Positions 36,043 through 41,424 of a stretch of DNA of 41,424 bases are shown one piece after another. The DNA is from Victivallales bacterium. GTDB taxonomy: Bacteria > Verrucomicrobiota > Lentisphaeria > Oligosphaerales > Oligosphaeraceae. Both the position numbers and the translations under genes were made by a program. Position 1 is the first letter of the stretch, and each line of letters opens with the position of its first letter. Under the pieces are notes generated by a model. That model did not search any database and was not told the origin of the DNA. It saw only the letters and a program-made list of their open reading frames with translations. The DNA lies in the NCBI GenBank assembly GCA_017417585.1, contig JAFPYX010000090.1, positions 1 to 41,424 on the forward strand, read 5' to 3'.

Positions 36043-36906
36043 CTAGACCTCTATGGTGATGATCTTCTTGAGGACAGAGTAGCCGATGCCGACCAGCACG
36101 CACGCCCCCCCCACGGCCAGCCAGCCAGTGCCGGTGGTGACGACGGGGCGCATCATCGAGGGGTCGATCAGAAACAGCAACACAAAACACGCCAGGGGTG
36201 CACAGGAGATCATCAGGGCCTCGAAGCGCCCCGCCGCAGTCATGTTCTTGAGGCGCCCCTGGAACTCCGTACGCTTGCGGATGGTATCCACGATCTCTTC
36301 CAGCACTTCCGCCAGGCTGCCGCCGGAACGCGTGGTAAGCGCGATGGCGGTGGCGAGGATGTGCAAGTCCTCGCAGGGCATCCGCTGGTAAAGCCGCTGG
36401 AAAGCCTCCGGCAACCCCACGTTCAGGCGGTACTCCTGGAGCAAGGTCTCCAACTCCTCCCGCATGGGGTCGCCAATGCGGTGGGCGACGGACTCCACCG
36501 CCTGCCCCAGCGACAACCCCGAGTGCATGGCGTTCGACAGCCCCATCGCCAGATCCAGGATTTTCGACTCGAAGGCCTCCTTCCGCCTCACGAGCTTCTG
36601 ATGGTAGTACAGATAGACGAGCCGCCAGGCCAAGACGCCAAAGCCCACCGCCACCGGCACGGCGATGGCCATCTTCTCGACGCCGCAGGCCAGCTGGAGG
36701 AGAAATGCTACACAGGCCACCGCCATCGCGCCGAAGACGCGCGTGAGCAGCAGCCTCCGCGGTTCTACAAAGCGCCGCAGCTCCTCATAGCGAGGATTGC
36801 GGTGCAGCTCCAGGGCTTCCTGGAGATAACGCACCAGCATATCCAGTACCAGAAAAGCGAAGACGCTGGCGCTCAAGAAGATGATGATGGTGTATTCCCA
36901 TTCCAT
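36043..36906 (-). CDS. tadB: TadB inner-membrane platform protein
   Basis: A 287-residue T2SSF-domain protein starting MEWEYTIIIF at 36906; upstream in-frame extension is unlikely. Features: an N-terminal span, a central hydrophobic pair (VACVAFLLQLACG, AIAVPVAVGFGVLAW), the T2SSF segment GLSNAMHSGLSLGQAVESVA and RSGGSLAEVLEEIVDTIRKR, and C-terminal spans (LACFVLLFLIDP, GACVLVGIGYSVL). This is the typical TadB pattern. It sits between the FHA-CpaF motor and tadC, the standard Tad order. Confidence 0.92.
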   Translation of the reverse strand: MEWEYTIIIFLSASVFAFLVLDMLVRYLQEALELHRNPRYEELRRFVEPRRLLLTRVFGAMAVACVAFLLQLACGVEKMAIAVPVAVGFGVLAWRLVYLYYHQKLVRRKEAFESKILDLAMGLSNAMHSGLSLGQAVESVAHRIGDPMREELETLLQEYRLNVGLPEAFQRLYQRMPCEDLHILATAIALTTRSGGSLAEVLEEIVDTIRKRTEFQGRLKNMTAAGRFEALMISCAPLACFVLLFLIDPSMMRPVVTTGTGWLAVGGACVLVGIGYSVLKKIITIEV

Positions 36907-36961
36907 GGCGGTAGTTCCACTACTGTCCGCTAAAATTATCCGGACGGGCGCAGAAGACACT

Positions 36962-38695
36962 TCAGTTCTTGGGAACGAACACGCCCGTGTCCAGGGTCAG
37001 GCTGCCGGTCTTGCGCTGCTCCTCAATGAACTGGGGGATGTTCCCCGTGGCCGTGTAGTAGCCCTCGATGTGCGGCTTGCCGTCCGCGCCGTGCTCGATG
37101 CCGGTCTGCTCAAAGGTGAAGATGTCCTGCATCAGGATGGTGTCGCCTTCGCGCCCGGTGACCTCGGAGATCTGCACAATCTTGCGCGAGCCGTCGGGGA
37201 ACCGGCTCTCCTGGATGATGAGATTCAGCGCGGAGGAGATCTGTTCGCGGATGGCCTTGGAGGGCAGGTCGAATCCGGCCATCATCACCATGTTTTCAAG
37301 GCGACTCAGGGCATCGCGCGGGTCGTTGGCGTGGGCGGTCGTCAGCGACCCGTCATGTCCCGTGTTCATGGCCTGGAGCATGTCCAGTGCCTCGGCACCG
37401 CGGCACTCGCCTACGATGATGCGGTCGGGCCGCATTCGCAGGGTATTGATGACCAGGTCACGGATGGTGACGCGCCCACTCCCCTCGACGTTCGCGGGAC
37501 GGGCCTCCAGACTAACCAGGTTTGGATGGTCGAGCTTGAGTTCCGCCGAGTCCTCCACCGTAATCACCCGCTCGCCCCGCGGGATGAAGTGCGACAGCAC
37601 GTTGAGCAGGGTGGTCTTGCCGGAACCAGTGCCGCCGGAGACCAGGATGTTCTGCCGAGCTTTCACCGCAGCTTCCAGGAACTTTGCCATTTCCCAGGAA
37701 AGGCTTTTCCACTTGTTGACCATCTTCTCCATCGTCACCGGGTCTTTCGAGAACTTGCGGATGGTCAGCGCCGCGCCCTTGAGCGCCAGCGGGGGGATGA
37801 TGGCGTTCACGCGCGACCCGTCCGGCAGGCGTGCGTCCACCATCGGCGAGGCGTCGTCCACCCGTCGGCCCACCCCCTCGACGATGCGCTGGATGATGGA
37901 AATCAGGTGGCGTTCGCTGAAGAAACGCACGCCGCTGTCAATTAGGTAGGACTTTTCGTCCCGGCCCCGGACCTCGACAAAGACCTTGTCAGGACCATTG
38001 ACCATGATTTCGGTAATCCTGTCGGAACGCACGAGAGGCGAGATCGGCCCCAGGTCGATAATCTCGTCCAGCAGGGCCTGCCGGAAAACGGCGAGCGGGA
38101 TGTTCGGGGGGATTTCATGGCGCCGTTCGCGCAGCACCTGGTCCAGCACGCGCTCGGCCTTCTCATGGATTACCGCGCAATCCACCTGCACTCCCTTGGC
38201 CTCGTGGTTGATGCGCTCCAGGATGTCCTCGTGGATGGAATGGGTCAATTCCATGACCGCCGGCTCGTAGAGGACCATCGTCTTCTGAAATTCTTCGATG
38301 AGTTCTGCCTCTGCAACACTTTTCGGGACTATCTGGGCCGACAGGGCCGGCGCCTTTTCGCCACTGGAAGGCGGTGAAGGCGGGACCTCGCCCGCATCCG
38401 GTTCCGAGAGCTTCATCTGGCATGGACCGATCCGGAGGTCGTCGCCAGCCTGGACCGGGGTGCGCGCGGAAACTCTTCGTCCGTTGACGAATGTCCCCGC
38501 CGAGCTGCCCAGGTCCTCCAGGAACAGCGCGCCGGCCTGCCGCGACAGCCGGGCATGGTGACGCGAAACACCGGCGTCCGCCAGACGGATCTCGCAGTCG
38601 TCCTTGCGACCAATCGCCAGCAAGAAGTCCGACGACGGCAATTCCAAACGGAAAACCTCGTCGCCGGATTGATTGTAAACCGCCAGTAGAGTCAT
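36962..38695 (-). CDS. cpaF: FHA-CpaF/TadA fusion secretion ATPase
   Basis: A 577-residue motor ATPase with an N-terminal FHA domain. FHA (about 20-95): LAIGRKDDCE (GR 29-30), AGVSRHHARL (Ser44) and SSAGTFVNG, a complete phosphothreonine-binding set. After a Pro/Ser linker comes the CpaF N-terminal helical region (HEIPPNIPLAVFRQALLDEI). The ATPase core follows: ITEIMVNGPDKVFVE, GSRVNAIIPPLALKG, Walker A GGTGSGKTT, VEDSAELKL, Walker B IIVGECRGAEALDML and TTAHANDP. It powers Flp pilus polymerisation with TadB/TadC. The fusion lets the motor itself bind phosphorylated partners of the kinase. The secretin gene ends 21 bases before its start. Confidence 0.95.
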   Translation of the reverse strand: MTLLAVYNQSGDEVFRLELPSSDFLLAIGRKDDCEIRLADAGVSRHHARLSRQAGALFLEDLGSSAGTFVNGRRVSARTPVQAGDDLRIGPCQMKLSEPDAGEVPPSPPSSGEKAPALSAQIVPKSVAEAELIEEFQKTMVLYEPAVMELTHSIHEDILERINHEAKGVQVDCAVIHEKAERVLDQVLRERRHEIPPNIPLAVFRQALLDEIIDLGPISPLVRSDRITEIMVNGPDKVFVEVRGRDEKSYLIDSGVRFFSERHLISIIQRIVEGVGRRVDDASPMVDARLPDGSRVNAIIPPLALKGAALTIRKFSKDPVTMEKMVNKWKSLSWEMAKFLEAAVKARQNILVSGGTGSGKTTLLNVLSHFIPRGERVITVEDSAELKLDHPNLVSLEARPANVEGSGRVTIRDLVINTLRMRPDRIIVGECRGAEALDMLQAMNTGHDGSLTTAHANDPRDALSRLENMVMMAGFDLPSKAIREQISSALNLIIQESRFPDGSRKIVQISEVTGREGDTILMQDIFTFEQTGIEHGADGKPHIEGYYTATGNIPQFIEEQRKTGSLTLDTGVFVPKN

Positions 38696-38716
38696 CTTGT
38701 TAAAAGGAGAGCCGCC

Positions 38717-40228
38717 TTAAAAGCCGAACCAGCGCTTGTACCAGGGTTTGGTGGATTCTTCCTCCGAGGGATTGCGGACTTCCTGGTAGGTGTCGCCGAT
38801 TTCCTCCGGGAGCGAAATCTCGATCTGCGGCCCGCTCGTCTCATCAATCTCCCGGACTCGCGGATAGATTAGCACCAGAAGCCGGCTGTCGTCCTTAGAC
38901 TTGCTGTCGCTGGACACGAACCACTGCAACACGGGGATGTCCCGCAGAATCGGCATGCCGGATTTCGAGGCGGTCTCGGCAATCTGCTGGAACCCGGTGA
39001 GGATGGTAGTTTTATTCAACTCAAGTCTGACTGGCCCATTATAATCCGAATTGCTTTCCGAAAGTTCGCCTAACTTGGACGAGTTTTTGATATTCAAGCT
39101 GAGGTCCACTTTGCCATCTGCGACCAACTTCCCGCTTACGGTCAATTCCAGACCATAATAGATATCTTTGATGTCGCCGTTTTCGCTCCCGCTGACGCGA
39201 ATATGATCCGTCCTGCCGACCCGCGTGCTTGTACTTTTATTATCGCTTGTAATAGTGAGGGTATCCGCAGTATAATTCCGGGAAACGCCATTGTTTTCCA
39301 GAAACCTTGCAGTGGCCGTCGCGCCCCCTCCCACCGTCATGTTGTTTCTCGCCCGATTTCCGGCCACCGCATCCCAGAGGTATCCCAGGTCAAGTGCCGC
39401 GAAGATGCTGGAATCCGAACCGAGCTTCTTTGCCTCGCTCGAATTGATGGCGACAAATACCACCTCCACACTGATATGCACAACCTTTAGCTCCAACTGG
39501 TCATCGAGTCTGATCTTGCCGTCTCTCGCCCCCAGCCAGGCCTGCTGCATGGCCAGGATGCTCCTTACCCGGTCGATTTCCTCCTGGCTGTAAAATTCGC
39601 CTTTCACCATCAGGGTATCGCCGGAGAGCTTCATCAAGAGCTCCCCGGGGCCCGGCACGGCGTCCGGTGCGCAGAAGGTGAAACCGCGCTCCTCCAGCTG
39701 CTTCTGGAGCTTCGTCAGGGTTGCCGTAGAAGGGCGGAACACTGCGTAATTCACAATCTTCCCTCCGCGGTTGTTCGCCAGCACCCGCTGGAAATGGGCC
39801 CAGTGTTCAGAGTTGCTGACCGTGCCCTTGATGACGATGCGGTCCTCGTCGATGTTGATGTCCAGCTCCGGCAAATCCTCCAGGTCGTTGCGCAACTTCC
39901 GCAACTCCGTGGTAAGAGTGGACTGCACCGTTACGGCATACATCTTCGTCTCGCCGCCAACGCTATTCACGATGATGGTCGCCTCGCCCTGCTTGTTGGC
40001 AGTAATATGCAGGAAAGTCTCCCCCGTCAGTGAGACCTTGATGATATCGGTCAACGGCTCAATCCTATAGGACTTTATCGCCATATTGGTATCCTCGACC
40101 ACCGATTTGCCCACCGTCATTGAGATTGTTTTGACTTCAACGCTTTCCGCGAAGGCCATTGCGCAGAAGATGACCTGAAGCAGCCAGAAACAATGCACTA
40201 AAGTTTTCATACAAGGGAAAGTTTTCAT
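38717..40228 (-). CDS. cpaC: Tad secretin (CpaC/RcpA-like)
   Basis: A 503-residue outer-membrane secretin, taking the ATG at 40228 (40210 is equally possible). The signal peptide is within MKTLVHCFWLLQVIFCAMAF. An N-terminal domain with the CpaC pattern (KQGEATIIVNSVGGETKMYA) is followed by a BON-like region (LPELDINIDEDRIVIKGTVS) and the secretin core. The core ends in the signature region LELNKTTILTGFQQ and GMPILRDIPVLQWF, then LLVLIYPRV. The pilus exits through this pore. The middle region (Asn/Thr-rich, around 300-400) looks like an extended gate strand region. No ribosome site is evident. Confidence 0.9.
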   Translation of the reverse strand: MKTFPCMKTLVHCFWLLQVIFCAMAFAESVEVKTISMTVGKSVVEDTNMAIKSYRIEPLTDIIKVSLTGETFLHITANKQGEATIIVNSVGGETKMYAVTVQSTLTTELRKLRNDLEDLPELDINIDEDRIVIKGTVSNSEHWAHFQRVLANNRGGKIVNYAVFRPSTATLTKLQKQLEERGFTFCAPDAVPGPGELLMKLSGDTLMVKGEFYSQEEIDRVRSILAMQQAWLGARDGKIRLDDQLELKVVHISVEVVFVAINSSEAKKLGSDSSIFAALDLGYLWDAVAGNRARNNMTVGGGATATARFLENNGVSRNYTADTLTITSDNKSTSTRVGRTDHIRVSGSENGDIKDIYYGLELTVSGKLVADGKVDLSLNIKNSSKLGELSESNSDYNGPVRLELNKTTILTGFQQIAETASKSGMPILRDIPVLQWFVSSDSKSKDDSRLLVLIYPRVREIDETSGPQIEISLPEEIGDTYQEVRNPSEEESTKPWYKRWFGF

Positions 40229-40233
40229 ACAAG
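40200..40233 (-). repeat. 18-bp tandem duplication at the secretin start
   Basis: AAAGTTTTCATACAAG occurs at 40200-40215 and 40218-40233. The 18-base period is exactly six codons, so the start codon and MKT are doubled in frame (ATG at 40228 and 40210). Confidence 0.8.
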
Positions 40234-40456
40234 AATTAGACAATGAAAGGTAGAGATAACAAGAAAAGGCGAAAGGCGAGGGGGGAAGGCGAGAGATCAA
40301 AAGCACCGATATCCAGATGCCGCAGATGCCCAGGCATTTTAATTGTCCAAGGTCACAGGGATTACAAGATCGGACAGCCACTTCTTGCCCGTGCGCATTC
40401 CCTTGGGCAGCCGTAGGCATTCTGTTCCAAAGGGCCCCTTCCCCCGCCACTGGAAA

Positions 40457-41191
40457 TCATTTGGTCTCATCATCAGGCTCAATGGCAAATTCTGTCATCA
40501 AGTTGCCGTCCTCAAATTTGCTTATTTCCGTCCTATTCGTAAACGAGTCGTCATTGGGCCTGCGCTTCAAGGGGAAGAGTTTCACCCGCCGCTGGATCGC
40601 CGTCAGCTTCACTGCCTTCTCAGGCTCCATGGCAAACAGCACCGTGGTGCCTTGGATCTCCTGAATCGTCTCGTTGGGATAAAGCACCATGGTGACAGTT
40701 CTGGAGACTTCTTTTTTCTCGGCATTTTCGTCTTTGCTTTCTGACTGCCTGCTCGTATAGGTAAATGTGCCGGCAATCGCAATCTCGTCGCCGACTTTTA
40801 GCATTCGCAACAAAGCACTGTCGCTAAAGGTGACCGGCACGCCCCACTTCCCCTTGCCCAATTCACTATCTTCATCAAAATACGACACCAGGATATAGTC
40901 ACCTTTTGTGATGGGGCGTTTGCTTCGCTTGCCCTGAATGAGCGACTGGTCTTCTTCCTTGCAAAGATCATTTGAAAGCCTTTCAAAGTAGGCCTCAGGG
41001 ATATCTACGGCCATAAATTGCTTGTTGTCAAGCATCTCCCCTTTCTTAATCGTCTCAGAGGCAACCAAAACCTTAATCATTTTGCCATTTTGCTTGGCCT
41101 CGACCGTATTCTTGTTCGTGGCCTTGCTGACCGCAAATACCGTCGCCAGACCCAGCAAAACCGCAGTGATGACCGGAATGAGATTTTTCAT
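40457..41191 (-). CDS. cpaB: CpaB/RcpC-like Flp pilus assembly protein (SAF domain)
   Basis: A 244-residue periplasm-facing protein. An N-terminal membrane helix or uncleaved signal (MKNLIPVITAVLLGLATVFA) is followed by a SAF domain (IKVLVASETIKKGEML ... ITKGDYILVSYFD) and a strand-rich second half, as in RcpC/CpaB. CpaB proteins couple the secretin to the inner-membrane complex. It is the first gene of the minus-strand locus. Its leader (41192-41424) contains a terminator-like hairpin and a pentanucleotide repeat. A 228-base gap to the secretin start holds no gene. Confidence 0.88.
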   Translation of the reverse strand: MKNLIPVITAVLLGLATVFAVSKATNKNTVEAKQNGKMIKVLVASETIKKGEMLDNKQFMAVDIPEAYFERLSNDLCKEEDQSLIQGKRSKRPITKGDYILVSYFDEDSELGKGKWGVPVTFSDSALLRMLKVGDEIAIAGTFTYTSRQSESKDENAEKKEVSRTVTMVLYPNETIQEIQGTTVLFAMEPEKAVKLTAIQRRVKLFPLKRRPNDDSFTNRTEISKFEDGNLMTEFAIEPDDETK

Positions 41192-41228
41192 AGGTGGAGA
41201 ACTTGGCAGGAGAGGGATTCGAAAACAG

Positions 41229-41288
41229 AAAGTCCCCGGAACGGCGGCTCACGGAAGGCCTCGCAAAACCGCACGCCACAGGGACTTT
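41229..41288 (-). promoter_or_regulatory. Possible leader stem before cpaB
   Basis: An 8-bp perfect inverted repeat (AAAGTCCC 41229-41236 with GGGACTTT 41281-41288) encloses 44 bases, downstream of the strong hairpin and 38 bases before the cpaB ATG. On the minus strand it is followed by CTGTTTTC. It could be an attenuating leader structure; evidence is structural only. Confidence 0.35.
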
Positions 41289-41289
41289 T

Positions 41290-41347
41290 TCGGGAAAAAC
41301 AAGAAAGGGGTTCTGTGCCTTTCTCCTGGAGAAAGGCACAGAACCCC
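41290..41347 (-). terminator. Strong intrinsic terminator upstream of cpaB
   Basis: A 41-base nearly perfect palindrome: 41307-41326 pairs with 41328-41347, 20 bp around a single central base (in RNA a slightly shorter stem). On the minus strand it is followed by TTTCTTGTTTTTCCC. It should end transcription of a gene beyond 41424, placing the Tad locus promoter between here and 41191, or act as an attenuator for the locus. Confidence 0.8.
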
Positions 41348-41385
41348 CTGAAAGTCTGTCGGAATAAAGTAATTAGACGCTAGTA

Positions 41386-41420
41386 CAGCTGAGCTGAGCT
41401 GAGCTGAGCGGAGCTGAGCT
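41386..41420. repeat. Pentanucleotide repeat (GAGCT)n at the window edge
   Basis: CAGCT is followed by six GAGCT units (the fourth reads GAGCG), 41391-41420. Such simple repeats change length by slippage. It lies upstream of the hairpin, on the far side from cpaB, and may extend past the window. Confidence 0.8.
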
Positions 41421-41424
41421 GTGC

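Noticed and set aside
40229..40450. 74-residue N-terminal extension of the secretin
   Set aside because: It would bury the signal peptide and has no ribosome site; composition is unlike coding sequence.
41386..41424. CRISPR array at the window edge
   Set aside because: The unit is 5 bases without spacers; it is a simple-sequence repeat.

Overview
The window (about 58-60 % GC by eye, Shine-Dalgarno sites before several genes) looks like a chromosome segment of a Gram-negative bacterium with an outer membrane: it encodes a secretin, a lipoprotein and many signal peptides. The gene mix fits the PVC superphylum, and I would guess a gut-type Lentisphaerota/Victivallales relative. That placement is inferred from gene style, not from a marker. 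It combines small-sugar catabolism with PIG-L and Gfo/Idh/MocA enzymes, and a Tad locus carrying FHA domains and a Hanks-type kinase.

Region 1 (1-4708) is housekeeping: the 3' end of dnaK, then groES and groEL, followed by the convergent uracil salvage pair uraA-upp. Region 2 (4756-12494) is a patchwork of sugar metabolism. It holds a PIG-L deacetylase and a NagB-like isomerase, a PfkB kinase, a polyol dehydrogenase and a Gfo/Idh/MocA oxidoreductase. A DegT/DnrJ aminotransferase gene broken by several deletions, a stub of an AraC regulator and a CBM9-like protein follow. A 0.9 kb intergenic stretch (6591-7484) is rich in inverted and direct repeats but has no convincing gene.

Region 3 (41191 down to 12830, minus strand) is 22 co-directional genes over 28 kb, many overlapping by ATGA or TAATG. 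Its first part is a Tad/Flp pilus machine: CpaB, CpaC secretin, an FHA-CpaF ATPase fusion, TadB, TadC, two Flp-like prepilins, TadV peptidase, two TadE-like pseudopilins and a 1304-residue TadG-like protein. Woven into it are two membrane-anchored FHA proteins. After it come a secreted class-3 lipase, a PP2C phosphatase, a second CpaF-type ATPase, a membrane-anchored Ser/Thr kinase and several exported proteins of unknown function.

The reading I favour is a Tad-type pilus or secretion machine controlled by threonine phosphorylation. The kinase and PP2C phosphatase would set the phosphorylation state, and FHA domains on the motor and on two trans-membrane scaffolds would read it, as in the PpkA/PppA/Fha module of type VI secretion. 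No TadZ/CpaE or TadD gene is visible here; these could lie beyond 41424.
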